Made by a program: the position numbers and the translations under genes
The notes under the pieces: model-generated
What the model was told of the DNA's origin: nothing
What the model saw: only the letters and a program-made list of their open reading frames with translations
The model's database searches: none
Assembly: GCF_000518985.1 (NCBI RefSeq)
Contig: NZ_JAEQ01000001.1
Location: forward strand, 248,001 to 312,000
From: Chelativorans sp. J32
GTDB taxonomy: Bacteria; Pseudomonadota; Alphaproteobacteria; Rhizobiales; Rhizobiaceae
Length of the DNA stretch: 64,000 nucleotides
Reading direction: 5' to 3'
Shown here: positions 49,750 through 60,216 of the stretch, piece by piece
Numbering within the stretch: position 1 is the stretch's first letter
Layout: each line of letters starts with the position of its first letter

Positions 49750-51378
49750 CTATTCGCTCACCACGCCTGTCGGCGCCGTCGCGATTTCGAAGGCGGCGGC
49801 GATCAGTGCCCGCGTATAGTCGGTCTTGGGCTCGCGGAAGATCTGATCCGCCGTACCCGTCTCGACCACCTTGCCGTTGCGCATCACGATCACCTCGTTG
49901 GCGAGCGCGCGCACCACCTTGAGGTCGTGGCTGATGAAGAGATAGGCGAGGTTGTGCCGCTTCTGGAGGTCGCGCAAGAGATCCACGACTTGCGCCTGTA
50001 CGCTCATGTCGAGCGCCGAGGTGGGCTCGTCCAGCATCACGAAGCTCGGCTTCAGAACCATTGCACGGGCGATCGCGATGCGCTGGCGCTGCCCGCCGGA
50101 GAACTCGTGCGGGTAGCGGAACCGTGCTTCAGGGTCGAGCCCCACTTCCTTCAGCACGTCCACCACCTGCGCGTCGCGCTCTTCGGCGGAAAGGCCGCGT
50201 TCATGAACCTTCAAGCCTTCCTGGATGATTTCAGCCACCGACATGCGGGGGCTCAAGGATCCGAAAGGATCCTGGAAGACGATCTGCATATGCCGGCGCA
50301 ATGGCCGCATATCCCGGAACGAGCGGCCGTCGATCCGCTCTCCCCTGAAACGGATCTCGCCGTCCGAGGAAATCATGCGGGAGAGCGCGAGGCCCAGCGT
50401 GGTCTTGCCGGAACCGGATTCGCCGACCACGCCGAGCGTCTGACCGGCCCTGACGGTAACGTCCACGCCGTCAACAGCCTTAACATGGTCGACCACCCGC
50501 CGCAGGAATCCCTTCTTGATCGGGAACCAGACCTTGATCTCGTTGCCCTCCATCACCTTCTCGGCCGCAAGATTCGCCTTGGGCGGCTCGCCTTTCGGCT
50601 CGGCGGCAAGCAGATGCCGCGTATATTCGTGCTGGGGATTGGAGAAGATCGCTTCTGTCGGCCCGCTCTCGACGATCTTGCCCTTGGTCATCACGCAGAC
50701 GCGATCCGCCACTTTGCGCACGATCCCAAGATCATGCGTGATGAAGAGCATGGAAAGGTTCTTCTCGCGCTTCAGTTCTGCGAGCAGTTCGAGGATCTGC
50801 GCCTGCACCGTCACGTCGAGCGCGGTCGTCGGCTCATCGGCGATGAGAAGCTTCGGCTCATTCGCCAAAGCCATCGCGATCATCACGCGCTGGCGCTGCC
50901 CACCGGAAAGCTGATGCGGGAATGCGTCGAGCCGCTTTTCCGGCTCGCGGATGCCCACCTGGTTGAGCAGTTCCAGCGTGCGCTTGCGCGCGGCATCATT
51001 GCTCATTCCGCGGTGGAGCTTCAGCACTTCGCCCACCTGACGCTCGATCGTGTGCAGTGGATTGAGCGAGGTCATCGGCTCCTGGAAGATCATGCTGATC
51101 TCGTTGCCGCGCACCCGGCGAAGGTCCCGTTCGCTGCTGCCGAGCAGATCCTGTCCTTCATAGAGAACCTGCCCGGATGGATGGCTCGCGGATGGATACG
51201 GCAGGAGCTTCAGAACGGATAGGGCGGTAACGGATTTGCCGGAACCCGACTCGCCCACCAGCGCCACCGTCTCCCCCTGCTGGATATCGAAGGAGATGCG
51301 GTCGACGGCAATCGATTCCTGCCCGCCCTGCGCAAAGGCGACGGAAAGATCGCGGATCGAGAGGAGGGGCCGGCTCAT
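49750..51378 (-). CDS. yejF: Peptide ABC transporter ATP-binding protein, two-cassette (YejF-like)
   Basis: A 542-residue protein with two ABC cassettes. The first has Walker [11 protein letters not shown], signature [15 protein letters not shown] and Walker [15 protein letters not shown]. The second (from about 275) has [28 protein letters not shown] and [14 protein letters not shown]. Tandem cassettes with the order A-B-E-F identify it as YejF, energising uptake of oligopeptides (microcin C in E. coli, host antimicrobial peptides in rhizobia and Brucella). Its start overlaps the yejE stop by 4 bases. Confidence 0.95.
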   Translation of the reverse strand: MSRPLLSIRDLSVAFAQGGQESIAVDRISFDIQQGETVALVGESGSGKSVTALSVLKLLPYPSASHPSGQVLYEGQDLLGSSERDLRRVRGNEISMIFQEPMTSLNPLHTIERQVGEVLKLHRGMSNDAARKRTLELLNQVGIREPEKRLDAFPHQLSGGQRQRVMIAMALANEPKLLIADEPTTALDVTVQAQILELLAELKREKNLSMLFITHDLGIVRKVADRVCVMTKGKIVESGPTEAIFSNPQHEYTRHLLAAEPKGEPPKANLAAEKVMEGNEIKVWFPIKKGFLRRVVDHVKAVDGVDVTVRAGQTLGVVGESGSGKTTLGLALSRMISSDGEIRFRGERIDGRSFRDMRPLRRHMQIVFQDPFGSLSPRMSVAEIIQEGLKVHERGLSAEERDAQVVDVLKEVGLDPEARFRYPHEFSGGQRQRIAIARAMVLKPSFVMLDEPTSALDMSVQAQVVDLLRDLQKRHNLAYLFISHDLKVVRALANEVIVMRNGKVVETGTADQIFREPKTDYTRALIAAAFEIATAPTGVVSE

Positions 51379-52526
51379 CGGAATGTCTTCCGCGGGTCGA
51401 AAGCGTCACGCACCGCCTCGCCGACGAAGATGAGCAGAGAGAGCATGATCGACAAGGTGAGGAAGCCCGTTATGCCGAGCCAGGGGGCATTGAGGTTCCG
51501 CTGCCCCTGGCGAAGAAGCTCGCCGAGAGAGGGGGAGCCGGGAGGAAGGCCAAAACCCAGAAAGTCGAGCGATGTGAGCGTGGTGATTGAGCCGTTCAGG
51601 ATAAATGGCAGGAAGGTAAGCGTCGCGACCATGGCATTGGGCAGGAGGTGGCGGGACATGATCGTGCGATTGCGCACGCCAAGCGCGCGAGCGGCACTCA
51701 CATATTCGAAGTTGCGCGCCCGCAGGAATTCCGCCCGGACCACACCGACAAAGGCCACCCAGGAAAAAAGCAGCATGATGCCGAGCAGGATCCAGAAGCC
51801 CGGTGGCAGCACGGCGGCTATAATGAGGATAAGGTACAAAACCGGGATGGATGACCAGATCTCGATGAAGCGCTGGAAGAGCAGGTCCGTCCAGCCGCCG
51901 AAGTAGCCTTGGACCGCACCGGCGGAGACGCCGATGACGGCAGACAAGGCGGTGAGCACCAGGCCGAAGAGGACGGAGATGCGGAAGCCATAGATCACGC
52001 GCGCGAGCACGTCCCGAGCCTGATCATCGGTGCCCAGCCAGTTCCAATTGCCGATGACGCAGTTGGGATCGTTGACGCCCTGCGGGTAGCGGCTGCACCG
52101 CTGCTCCTCGGTGTAGAGCCAGGAAGGTTTTGCAGGCGCCGCCTCCGGGATCTCACTGTTCACCGTACGGTAGGAATAGCGGATCGGCGGCCAGATCATC
52201 CACCCATTGGCATCGATCTCGTCCTGAATGAAGGGGTCCCTGTAATCGGTGATGGCAAGGAAGCCGCCGAATTTTTCTTCCGGATAATCGACCAGGACCG
52301 GGAACAGCATCTCCCCCTTGTAGGAAGCGATGATCGGCTTGTCGTTGGCGATGAACTCGGCAAAGAGCGACAGCACGAACAGGGCCAGGAAAATCCAAAG
52401 GGACCAGAAGCCGCGCTTATTCGCCCTGAAATTCTGCCACCGCCGCTTGTTGATGGGCGAGAGCCACGGCCGCGAAACCTCTTCGCGTACCCGCTCCACC
52501 TGTGCTTTCGCCTGGATCTCCGACAT
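51375..52526 (-). CDS. yejE: Peptide ABC transporter permease (YejE-like)
   Basis: A 383-residue permease. A cytoplasmic N-terminus (about 35 residues, RWQNFRANKRGFWSLWIF) precedes the first helix. A periplasmic insertion about 100 residues long follows, with YPEEKFGGFLAITDYRDPFIQDEIDANGWMIWPPIRYSYRT, characteristic of YejE. The BPD domain then follows with GTDDQARDVLARVIYGFRISVLFGL and the EAA loop AARALGVRNRTIMSRHLLPNAM. One base separates it from yejB upstream. Confidence 0.95.
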   Translation of the reverse strand: MSEIQAKAQVERVREEVSRPWLSPINKRRWQNFRANKRGFWSLWIFLALFVLSLFAEFIANDKPIIASYKGEMLFPVLVDYPEEKFGGFLAITDYRDPFIQDEIDANGWMIWPPIRYSYRTVNSEIPEAAPAKPSWLYTEEQRCSRYPQGVNDPNCVIGNWNWLGTDDQARDVLARVIYGFRISVLFGLVLTALSAVIGVSAGAVQGYFGGWTDLLFQRFIEIWSSIPVLYLILIIAAVLPPGFWILLGIMLLFSWVAFVGVVRAEFLRARNFEYVSAARALGVRNRTIMSRHLLPNAMVATLTFLPFILNGSITTLTSLDFLGFGLPPGSPSLGELLRQGQRNLNAPWLGITGFLTLSIMLSLLIFVGEAVRDAFDPRKTFR

Positions 52527-53627
52527 CTAGACATCCCTCCGCTCGAAATCGATGCGCGGGTCGATGAGCGTGTAGGTGATGTCCGAGACGAGGCTGATGA
52601 TCAGTCCCATGAGCGAGAAAATATAGAGCGTCGCGAACACGACCGGGTAATCGCGGTCGATGACCGATCGGAAGCCGAGCAAGCCCAGACCATCAAGCGA
52701 AAAGATACTTTCGATCAGAAGCGATCCGGTGAAAAAGGAGGAGATGAAGGCGCCGGGGAACCCGGCAATGATGAGCAGCATGGCGTTGCGGAAAACATGT
52801 CCGTAAAGCACCTGCCGGTCCGACAAACCCTTTGCACGCGCGGTGACGACATACTGTTTCCGGATCTCATCCAGGAAGGAGTTCTTGGTGAGCAGGGTCG
52901 TCGTTGCGAAGGCGGAAAGCACCAGCGCCGTCAGCGGCAGGGCAAGATGCCAGAAATAATCGAGGATGCGCTCCGGCCAGGACAGCGAACTCCAATTGTC
53001 CGATGTGAGCCCGCGCAGAGGAAACCAGTCAAAGAAGGACCCCCCCGCAAAGAGCACCATGAGAAGGATCGCGAAGAGGAAGCTCGGGATCGCGTAGGCG
53101 ACGATGACGATTCCGCTGGTCCAGACGTCGAAGGGTGTCCCGTCCTTCACCGCCTTGCGGATGCCGAGCGGGATTGAGATGCCGTAGGAAAGCAGCGTGA
53201 TCCAGAGGCCGAGTGAGATCGAGACCGGCATCTTTTCAAGAATGAGGTCGACCACCGAAATATCTCGGAAATAGCTCTCGCCGAAATCGAACCGGATATA
53301 GTTCCAGAGCATCAGCCCGAAGCGCTCCAGAGGAGGCTTGTCGAAGCCGAACTGTTTTTCAAGCTGGGCAATGAATTCCGGATCGAGCCCCTGCGCCCCG
53401 CGATAGCGGGAATTCGCGCCGCCCGCCGCTTCGAAACTCTGGGCGCCGATGTCGCCACCGCCGCCGCCGATCCGGGCGTCTGCACCGCCGCCCTGACCCG
53501 TGACCTGGGCTATGACTTGCTCCACCGGCCCACCCGGCGCGAACTGGATGACGATGAAGGAGATTGCCATGATACCGAACAGGGTCGGGATCATCAGAAG
53601 CAGGCGACGGAGAATATAGGCTCCCAT
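52527..53627 (-). CDS. yejB: Peptide ABC transporter permease (YejB-like)
   Basis: A 366-residue permease. It starts [40 protein letters not shown], the DppB/OppB-type opening, followed by a glycine-rich insertion ([18 protein letters not shown]) and [23 protein letters not shown]. The EAA loop is [36 protein letters not shown]. It pairs with YejE as the membrane channel. It lies 54 bases downstream of the nearer binding-protein gene. Confidence 0.95.
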   Translation of the reverse strand: MGAYILRRLLLMIPTLFGIMAISFIVIQFAPGGPVEQVIAQVTGQGGGADARIGGGGGDIGAQSFEAAGGANSRYRGAQGLDPEFIAQLEKQFGFDKPPLERFGLMLWNYIRFDFGESYFRDISVVDLILEKMPVSISLGLWITLLSYGISIPLGIRKAVKDGTPFDVWTSGIVIVAYAIPSFLFAILLMVLFAGGSFFDWFPLRGLTSDNWSSLSWPERILDYFWHLALPLTALVLSAFATTTLLTKNSFLDEIRKQYVVTARAKGLSDRQVLYGHVFRNAMLLIIAGFPGAFISSFFTGSLLIESIFSLDGLGLLGFRSVIDRDYPVVFATLYIFSLMGLIISLVSDITYTLIDPRIDFERRDV

Positions 53628-53681
53628 CAGCCGATTGCCCCATTCGGTGATGTTCCAGCGAGGATGACAGTCACGCCGATG

Positions 53682-55556
53682 TTACGCTTTCCCAATCGCT
53701 TTGGCCTTTTCCTCGTCGTACCACCACAGAGCCTCGACCGGGAAGAAATAATCGGGTTTCGGCTCCTTGAAGCCGAACATGTCCCAATAGGCAACCCGGT
53801 GATTCGCCGTGTGCCAATTTGGAATCCAGTCGCGCCTGGCGCGCAAGACCCTATCAAGTGCGTGCATCGCGATCGTGAACTCTTCGCGCGTCCTCGCCTT
53901 GCCGGCAGCCTCGACGAGGCTATCGACCGCAGGGTCCGCCGTTCCAGTATAATTGTAGGATCCTTCCACATTCGCGGTACGCGAATGGAAGAATTGCACG
54001 AGGCTGTCATAGGTTGGAGTAGCACCGAGGGAGAACGCGATCTCGATGAGATCGAAGTCAAAGCTTACCTGGCGGAGCTGATATTGGGCGGGATCGACCT
54101 GCCGCATTCGCGCATCGATCCCGATGGCCCGCAGATTGCCGATGAAACTTGGCTCGACGCGCAGGAAGATCTCGTCATTTACGAGGTATTCGAGTGTGAA
54201 TCTCTCGCCGGCCGCATTGTGGAGGACGCCGTCGCGCGCATGCCAGCCAGCTGCTTCCATCAGTTCCCGCGCGCGCCGCAGCATGGTTCTGTCGCGGCCG
54301 GACCCGTCTGAGGCAGGCTGCATGACGGCCTCTCCGAACGCCTCATCGGGGATCTTACCGCGCAAGGGCTCGAGCAAGGCGAGTTCCTCCTCGCTCGGAA
54401 GTCCCTCCGTTTTATAGGGGGACTGTTCGAACGGGGAATGCGACCGGTCGTAGAGCCCGTAAAACAGGTTCTTGTTGATCCATTCGAAATCGAAACAGAG
54501 TGCGATAGCCTCCCTGACGCGCGCGTCGCGAAACCGCTCGCGGCGCTGGTTGAGCGCTTTGCAATAGAAATAGGGACGGAGTTCGGAAGGGAACTCCCGC
54601 TTGACCACGCGGCCGTTCTGCACGGCCGGGAAATTATAGCCGGTAGCCCATACCTGCGATGTGAACTCGCCGCGCCAGGAGATATCGCCCTTCTTGAAGG
54701 CCTCGAAAGCCGCATTGCGGTCGCCGTAGAACTCAATGCGAATACGATCGAAATGATAGAGGCCGCGACGGGAGGGATGCTCGCGCGCCCAATCATCTTC
54801 CACGCGCTCATATTCGATATATCGTCCTGCGGCGAGTTTGCCGACTTTGTACGGACCAGACCCGAGCAGAGGTTCCAGGGTGGAGCTGTCGAAGCTCTTA
54901 CCTTCCAGCGAGGCCTTCGACAGGATGGGAAAGCCGACCACCTCGAGGATCGTCCGCTCGGATTGCTTGCCGGTGAAGGAAAGCCGGAATTCCTGCGGAC
55001 CGACCGCCTCTGCGGCAGACATTTCCGCCAAGGTCAGAACGAATGTCGGATGCCCCTTTTCCTTCAGCAGATTGTAGCTGAACGCGACATCCTCCGCAGT
55101 GATCGGCGACCCGTCGTGAAAGCGGGCATCCGATCTGAGCTTGAAGGTGAAACTGTTGCGGTCTTCGGAGATCGTGACACTTTCCGCCACGAGACCATAG
55201 ACGGCATCCGGCTCGTCCCAGGCGCTCATCATGAGGGAGTCGAAGCACATTTCCATCCGCGGCGGCGCGTCGCCGGTGCGGACGAAGCTGTTCAGCGTGT
55301 TGAAAGTTTGGGTGTTCTGATTGAAGAACCAGTAGCCGGGCGAGAAATTGAAAGTACCGCCTTTCGGGGCATCGAGGCTCGCATAATCGAAATGCTCGAA
55401 ACCGGCCTGATATTTCAGGTCGCCGAAGGCAGACAATCCGTGCAGCGGCGTTTCCGTTTTCACTTGAGCGAATGCAACCCCTCCGACAAGCGGGGTGGCG
55501 ATGGCCGCCCCGGAGAGTTCGAGAAACTTGCGGCGAGTCAGCGAAGAGAAATTCAT
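53682..55556 (-). CDS. Periplasmic peptide-binding protein, YejA-like, Tat-exported
   Basis: A 624-residue extracellular solute-binding family 5 protein. The N-terminus carries a twin-arginine signal (LTRRKFLELSGAAIATPLVGGVAFAQ), so it is probably exported folded. The mature part has the family landmarks YASLDAPKGGTFNFSP, FTFKLRSDARFHDGSPITAEDVAFSYN and ALCFDFEWINKNLFYG. It is the nearer of two YejA-type proteins upstream of yejBEF and 14 bases from the other. Ligand presumably oligopeptide. Confidence 0.93.
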   Translation of the reverse strand: MNFSSLTRRKFLELSGAAIATPLVGGVAFAQVKTETPLHGLSAFGDLKYQAGFEHFDYASLDAPKGGTFNFSPGYWFFNQNTQTFNTLNSFVRTGDAPPRMEMCFDSLMMSAWDEPDAVYGLVAESVTISEDRNSFTFKLRSDARFHDGSPITAEDVAFSYNLLKEKGHPTFVLTLAEMSAAEAVGPQEFRLSFTGKQSERTILEVVGFPILSKASLEGKSFDSSTLEPLLGSGPYKVGKLAAGRYIEYERVEDDWAREHPSRRGLYHFDRIRIEFYGDRNAAFEAFKKGDISWRGEFTSQVWATGYNFPAVQNGRVVKREFPSELRPYFYCKALNQRRERFRDARVREAIALCFDFEWINKNLFYGLYDRSHSPFEQSPYKTEGLPSEEELALLEPLRGKIPDEAFGEAVMQPASDGSGRDRTMLRRARELMEAAGWHARDGVLHNAAGERFTLEYLVNDEIFLRVEPSFIGNLRAIGIDARMRQVDPAQYQLRQVSFDFDLIEIAFSLGATPTYDSLVQFFHSRTANVEGSYNYTGTADPAVDSLVEAAGKARTREEFTIAMHALDRVLRARRDWIPNWHTANHRVAYWDMFGFKEPKPDYFFPVEALWWYDEEKAKAIGKA

Positions 55557-55570
55557 GTGTCGATTCCGGC

Positions 55571-57439
55571 TTAGTATTTCGCGCTTAGCGCGGCGGCCAG
55601 CTCAGGATCGATCCACCAGGAATCGACATCCACGCCTGCATACGCCGGCTGCTTTTCCGGAATGCCGAACTTGTTCCAGTAGGCGTAGCGCAGCGTGGGC
55701 TGATAATATTGCGGGATCGAGTAGAAGTTCCACAGGAGCACGCGGTCGAGCGCCCGCACTGTCGCGACCAGTTCTTCGCGGTCCTTGGCGTAGATGATCT
55801 TGTTGACCAGAGCGTCCACCACCGGGTCCTTGATACCGATGACGTTTTGCGATCCCGGAATGTCGGCGGCTTCGGAACTCCAGTAGTCCCGCTGCTCGTT
55901 GCCCGGCGAGTTGGATTGGGCGAAGCGGCCCGTGATGGCATCGAATTGGAAGTTCTGGACGCGCTGGATATATTGGGACGTATCCACGATGCGCAGCGTC
56001 GCACTAATCCCGATCTTCCGCAGATTGGCGATGAAGCCGCCCGTGATGACCTCGGCCGTGGGCGATGCCCCGAGAAACTCGATTTGGAATTGCTCGCCTG
56101 TTTCTCTGTTGGTCATCCGGCCGTTTTGAATCTCCCATCCTGCCTCGTTGAAGAGCCGAACGGCTTCGCGCAGATATTGCCGCTCAGACTGCGGCGAATC
56201 GTAGACGGGCAGCTTGAATTCCTGGGTAAAAAGCTCCGGTGGCAGCTTGTCCCGGAATTCCTCCAGGATCTGAAGCTCCTGCCCTTGGGGGAGGCCGCTC
56301 GATGCCAGGTCGGATTTTTCGAAATAGCTGCTGAAACGCTTGTTGAGCCCGAAGAACTGTGTCCGGTTCTGCTCCTCGAAATTATAGGCGAAGGTCAGCG
56401 CCTCGCGCACCCGGCGGTCCTGGAATCTTGGCTCCCGCATGTTGAAGACGAAGGCCTGCATGGGCTCTATGGCGGTGCTGGTGAATTCACGCTTGATGAC
56501 GTCGCCATTCTGCACTGCGGGGAAGTCATATTCCTGCGACCAGCGTCGCGTGCTCAGTTCGCGCCGCACATCCTCAATGCCGCCCTTCTGGAAGGCCAGG
56601 AACTCGGCATTGTCGTCCTGGAAATAGGTATATCGGATGCGGTCGAAATTATATCGCCCGATATTGACCGGCAGGTTCGCTCCCCAATACTCCTCCGCCC
56701 GTTCCCATATGATCTCCGATCCGGGGCGGAAGCTTCCGATCTTATACGGCCCGCTGCCAAGCGGCGCTTCCAGCGTTGGGTTCCGGAGATCACGTTTGCG
56801 GCCCTGGGAGTCCGTTCCTTCCCACCAGTGCTTCGGGAGTACGGGCAGGTCTCCCATGATATGCGGCAGTTCCCGGTTGCCGCCCTGGTCGAAGCGGAAT
56901 TCCACTTCACTGTCCGAAAGTGCCACAGCCTCTGTGACATTGGCGAAATAGCGATTGTGTTGCGGGCTGATCTCCTTGAGCATGTTGAAGGACCAGACCA
57001 CGTCCTCGACCGTGATCGGCGTGCCGTCATGCCAGCGAGCGTTCGGGTTGAGGCGATATGTGGCCGAGGAATAATCGTCGGGATATTTAAACGCTTCGGC
57101 GATCAGCGGGTGGCTGGTGCCCGGATCCTCGGGCGATTGCTGCATGAGGGTCTCCCACAGCATGCCGCCGAAATAGGTGAGGCCCGCCGCCGGGGTGCCT
57201 CGCACGATGAATGGATTGAAGCTGTCGAAAGTGCCGAAGACGGCTGAGTTCAGCGTGCCTCCCTTGGGCGCTTCGGGATTGACGTAGCTGTAGCGTTCGA
57301 AGGGCTTCGTCTCTGCCTCGGGATTGATCAGCGAGCTCGTCGTCCGCCACTCCTGCGCCCCCGCGCCAGCGGCCAGTAGGAGCACCCCAAGACCGGCAAG
57401 GGCTATCCTCTTCCCGTGCCAAATGACTTTAGCCAGCAT
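55571..57439 (-). CDS. Second periplasmic peptide-binding protein, YejA-like, Sec signal
   Basis: A 622-residue solute-binding family 5 protein with an ordinary Sec signal (RIALAGLGVLLLAAGAGAQEW). It has YVNPEAPKGGTLNSAVFGTFDSFNPFI, YRLNPNARWHDGTPITVEDVVWSFN, LPKHWWEGTDSQGRKRDLRNPTLEAPLGSGPYKIG and ALTFAYNFEEQNRTQFFG. It is the first gene of the yej operon. Clear divergence from the next gene's product means an old duplication, and different export routes suggest that the two are not redundant. Confidence 0.93.
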   Translation of the reverse strand: MLAKVIWHGKRIALAGLGVLLLAAGAGAQEWRTTSSLINPEAETKPFERYSYVNPEAPKGGTLNSAVFGTFDSFNPFIVRGTPAAGLTYFGGMLWETLMQQSPEDPGTSHPLIAEAFKYPDDYSSATYRLNPNARWHDGTPITVEDVVWSFNMLKEISPQHNRYFANVTEAVALSDSEVEFRFDQGGNRELPHIMGDLPVLPKHWWEGTDSQGRKRDLRNPTLEAPLGSGPYKIGSFRPGSEIIWERAEEYWGANLPVNIGRYNFDRIRYTYFQDDNAEFLAFQKGGIEDVRRELSTRRWSQEYDFPAVQNGDVIKREFTSTAIEPMQAFVFNMREPRFQDRRVREALTFAYNFEEQNRTQFFGLNKRFSSYFEKSDLASSGLPQGQELQILEEFRDKLPPELFTQEFKLPVYDSPQSERQYLREAVRLFNEAGWEIQNGRMTNRETGEQFQIEFLGASPTAEVITGGFIANLRKIGISATLRIVDTSQYIQRVQNFQFDAITGRFAQSNSPGNEQRDYWSSEAADIPGSQNVIGIKDPVVDALVNKIIYAKDREELVATVRALDRVLLWNFYSIPQYYQPTLRYAYWNKFGIPEKQPAYAGVDVDSWWIDPELAAALSAKY

Positions 57440-57507
57440 GCAGCAGATCTCCCGTCTGTTTTCGCCGAAGGTAGTTCATCTGCGGCTGATGGCAATCGGG
57501 AAGGCCG

Positions 57508-57538
57508 GCAAAAATAAAAAAGCCGGCGGATGCCGGCT
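57508..57538 (-). terminator. Rho-independent terminator after the cytochrome c gene
   Basis: Minus-strand stem AGCCGGC-ATCC-GCCGGCT followed by TTTTTATTTTT, downstream of the cytochrome c stop at 57563. It separates that gene from the yej operon. Confidence 0.92.
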
Positions 57539-57562
57539 CTTTTATAAAATATCCGTCGCTGC

Positions 57563-58396
57563 CTATTGGGCAGGAGCGGGCTGGGCCTGGCCAGCACCGC
57601 CGGCAGCTCCACCCGCCGGAGCGGAAGGAGCGGTGCTCCCTTCCGGCTGAGGTGCCGGTGTCTGCGCCCCCTCGGCAGGCGCGCCTTCTGCAGGTGCGGC
57701 ACCACCTTCGGCGGGAGCCGCCGGGGCTGCACCCTCGGCCGGAGCCTGTGCGCCACCTTCGGCCGGAGCCTGTGCGCCGCCCTCGGCGGGAGCAGCCTGT
57801 TCGCCGCCTTCTGCAGGGGCAGCAGCGCCCTCGCCACCGGCAGGCGCGGCTTCCGGCAGCGCGGCCGGCTGATCGGACAGCGTGCGCAGATAAGCGATCA
57901 GGTTGGCGCGGTCCTGCACGCTCTTGAGGCCTGCAAAGGACATGGCCGTGCCGGGAACGAGGCCCTTGGGGTTGGCCAGGAAGTGGTCGAGCTCCTCATA
58001 TGTCCAGTGCTTCTGGCCGCCTTCCGAGTATTCCTTCAGCGCACCCGAGTAGCTGAAGCCTTCATGCGTGGCGATCGGGCGATCCACGATGTCCCACAGA
58101 TTGGGGCCGACCTTGTTCGGGCCGCCATTCTCGACGGTGTGACAGGAAGCGCAGCGCTTGAAGACCGACTCGCCGGCAGATGCGTCCGCCGAAGCCAGAA
58201 GCGGCAATACCGATTCGGCCGCTGGCTGGGCCTCACCACCACCCTCGGGGGCGCTTTCGGGCACAGCAATCGCGTAGCCGGGCGTCTCCGGTTCCGGAGA
58301 GGAAAAGACCACGTCCGAAATAAGACTGATGGAGAAGACGATGAAAACAACGCCGAGGAATGCGCCGATGAATTTGTTAAGCTCGAAAGAATCCAT
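57563..58396 (-). CDS. Membrane-anchored cytochrome c (CycM-like) with long Ala/Pro/Glu tail
   Basis: A 277-residue cytochrome c. The N-terminus MDSFELNKFIGAFLGVVFIVFSISLISDVVF is a membrane anchor as in rhizobial CycM (c552), which passes electrons to cytochrome oxidase. The haem site is Cys82-Cys85-His86 (CASCH) and the Met ligand lies in VPGTAMSFAGL. GPNKVGPNLWDIVDRP is another class I landmark. I chose the ATG at 58396 since the family starts there; the frame opens at 58444. After residue ~185 comes a ~90-residue tail of PAEGG-type repeats, which normal CycM lacks. Divergent from kdsB. Confidence 0.9.
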   Translation of the reverse strand: MDSFELNKFIGAFLGVVFIVFSISLISDVVFSSPEPETPGYAIAVPESAPEGGGEAQPAAESVLPLLASADASAGESVFKRCASCHTVENGGPNKVGPNLWDIVDRPIATHEGFSYSGALKEYSEGGQKHWTYEELDHFLANPKGLVPGTAMSFAGLKSVQDRANLIAYLRTLSDQPAALPEAAPAGGEGAAAPAEGGEQAAPAEGGAQAPAEGGAQAPAEGAAPAAPAEGGAAPAEGAPAEGAQTPAPQPEGSTAPSAPAGGAAGGAGQAQPAPAQ

Positions 58397-58591
58397 GCGC
58401 CCTGAGGCTCCCTTCTCCGTATCCTCTGCGGGGTCGTGCACCATCTACCGCCGGCGCCCCGCGTCCCGCATTCGGCTTCTGCCAAAAATCGCGCGGAAAC
58501 TAGGTCTTTTGCTCGACCAAAGCAACACATATAAGGCTGTTCGTAACTGAGACCTTTTGCCACTTTCTAAAACCTGCCGCGACAATTCTCC

Positions 58592-59347
58592 ATGACCACC
58601 ATAATCCTTATTCCCGCCCGAATGGCCTCGACCCGCCTGCCCGGCAAGCCATTGGCCGATATCGCCGGAAAGCCCATGATTGCCCAGGTTGCGGCGAGGG
58701 CGCTTGAAAGCGGGGTAGGGCGCGTGGTCGTGGCGACCGACACCGAGGAAGTCGCCGCAGCGGCGAGAGCCGAGGGCGTGGAGGCCGTGATGACGCGCGC
58801 CGACCATCAATCGGGATCTGACCGCATCTTCGAGGCGTTGCAGGGGATAGATCCCGAGGGCAAGGCCGAGATCGTGATCAATCTGCAAGGGGATCTGCCG
58901 ACCATCCCGCCGGAGGATATTCGGGCCGTCACGCGCCCCTTGGACAATCCGGATACCGAGATAGCCACGCTCGGCGTCGAGATCGAGGATGAGGAGGAGA
59001 AGACAAATCCGAACGTGGTGAAGATCGTGGGCGTGCCCCTCGCAGGAGCCCGCCAATCGACCCGGCTACGCGCGCTCTATTTTACCCGAGCGACGGCGCC
59101 GTGGGGCGAAGGCCCACTCTTCCATCACATCGGTATCTACGCCTACCGGCGCGCCGCGCTGGAGCGATTCGTTGCGCTCCCGCCGGGGGCGCTGGAAACA
59201 CGCGAGCGGCTCGAGCAGTTGCGTGCCCTGGAAGCGGGCATGCACATCGACGTCGAGATTGTCCGTTCAGTGCCGCTCGGGGTCGATACGCCTGCCGATC
59301 TTGAACGGGCTCGCCAGATTCTGTCCGCAAAAACCGAAAACAAGTGA
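58592..59347 (+). CDS. kdsB: 3-deoxy-manno-octulosonate cytidylyltransferase
   Basis: Activates Kdo as CMP-Kdo for lipopolysaccharide inner-core synthesis. The 251-residue protein has the opening [27 protein letters not shown], the nucleotide site. [38 protein letters not shown] and [16 protein letters not shown] follow, then [37 protein letters not shown]. Length is normal. The stop overlaps the next start (TGATG), coupling it to pheA. Confidence 0.97.
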   Translation: MTTIILIPARMASTRLPGKPLADIAGKPMIAQVAARALESGVGRVVVATDTEEVAAAARAEGVEAVMTRADHQSGSDRIFEALQGIDPEGKAEIVINLQGDLPTIPPEDIRAVTRPLDNPDTEIATLGVEIEDEEEKTNPNVVKIVGVPLAGARQSTRLRALYFTRATAPWGEGPLFHHIGIYAYRRAALERFVALPPGALETRERLEQLRALEAGMHIDVEIVRSVPLGVDTPADLERARQILSAKTENK

Positions 59348-60216
59348 TGATTGCACGAAAAACCAACAAGATCTCCTTCCAGGGAGAGCCAGGAGCCAAT
59401 TCCGACACCGCGTGCCGCAACATGTTTCCCGACATGGAGCCGCTGCCCTGCCCGACATTCGAAGACGCCTTCAATGCGGTGGAGGCAGGGAAGGCGGATT
59501 TGGCGATGATCCCGATCGAGAACACGATCGCCGGCCGGGTAGCCGATATTCATTATCTTCTGCCCCAGTCCGAGCTGCACATCGTCGGCGAATATTTCCT
59601 GCCCATCCAGTTCCAGCTGATGGTGCTGCCGGGAGTGGATATCTCGCAGATCAAAGCCGTCTACAGCCACATCCACGCACTCGGGCAATGCCGCAAGATC
59701 ATTCGCAAGCACGGCTGGAAGCCGATGGTTGCCGGGGACACCGCTGGGGCTGCGCGAATGGTGGCCGAGGAAAAGGTGCCCACGAATGCGGCGCTCGCAC
59801 CGCGGCTTGCGGCGGAGCTCTATGGCCTCGATATCGTCGCTGAGAATGTCGAGGATACAGACAACAACGTCACGCGGTTCGTCGTCCTTTCCAAAGAGAA
59901 GGCGTGGGCGCAGCGCCGCTCGCCGGACCAGCGCATGATCACCACTTTCATTTTTCGCGTGCGCAACGTTCCGGCCTCCCTCTACAAGGCACTCGGCGGC
60001 TTCGCCACCAATGGCGTGAACATGACCAAGCTCGAGAGCTACCAGCTCGGCGGAAAGTTCTTCTCCAGCCTATTCTATGCGGATGTCGAGGGGCATCCGG
60101 ACGACCGCAATCTGGCATTGGCGCTGGAGGAGCTGGGCTTCTTTTCGCATGAAGTGCGCATCCTTGGTGTCTATAAAAGCCATCCATTCCGCGCGACCCA
60201 AAGCGAGGACGAGTGA
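59347..60216 (+). CDS. pheA: Prephenate dehydratase
   Basis: Makes phenylpyruvate from prephenate in phenylalanine synthesis. With ATG 59347 it is 289 residues. The catalytic domain starts KISFQGEPGANSDTACRNMFP and contains MIPIENTIAGRVADIHYLLP and the family motif NVEDTDNNVTRFVVLSKEK (Thr-Arg-Phe). The C-terminal ACT domain (about 195-275) has TTFIFRVRNVPASLYKALGGFATNGVNMTKLESYQLGGKFFSSLFYADVEGH, with the GVNMTKLES regulatory site for phenylalanine feedback. It is monofunctional (no chorismate mutase). Confidence 0.97.
   Translation: MIARKTNKISFQGEPGANSDTACRNMFPDMEPLPCPTFEDAFNAVEAGKADLAMIPIENTIAGRVADIHYLLPQSELHIVGEYFLPIQFQLMVLPGVDISQIKAVYSHIHALGQCRKIIRKHGWKPMVAGDTAGAARMVAEEKVPTNAALAPRLAAELYGLDIVAENVEDTDNNVTRFVVLSKEKAWAQRRSPDQRMITTFIFRVRNVPASLYKALGGFATNGVNMTKLESYQLGGKFFSSLFYADVEGHPDDRNLALALEELGFFSHEVRILGVYKSHPFRATQSEDE

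Noticed and set aside
49747-51222. 491-codon plus-strand frame opposite yejF
   Set aside because: Antisense shadow; yejF on the minus strand has two complete ABC cassettes.
55709-57247. 512-codon plus-strand frame opposite the second YejA-like gene
   Set aside because: No domain recognised; complement of a well-supported binding-protein gene.
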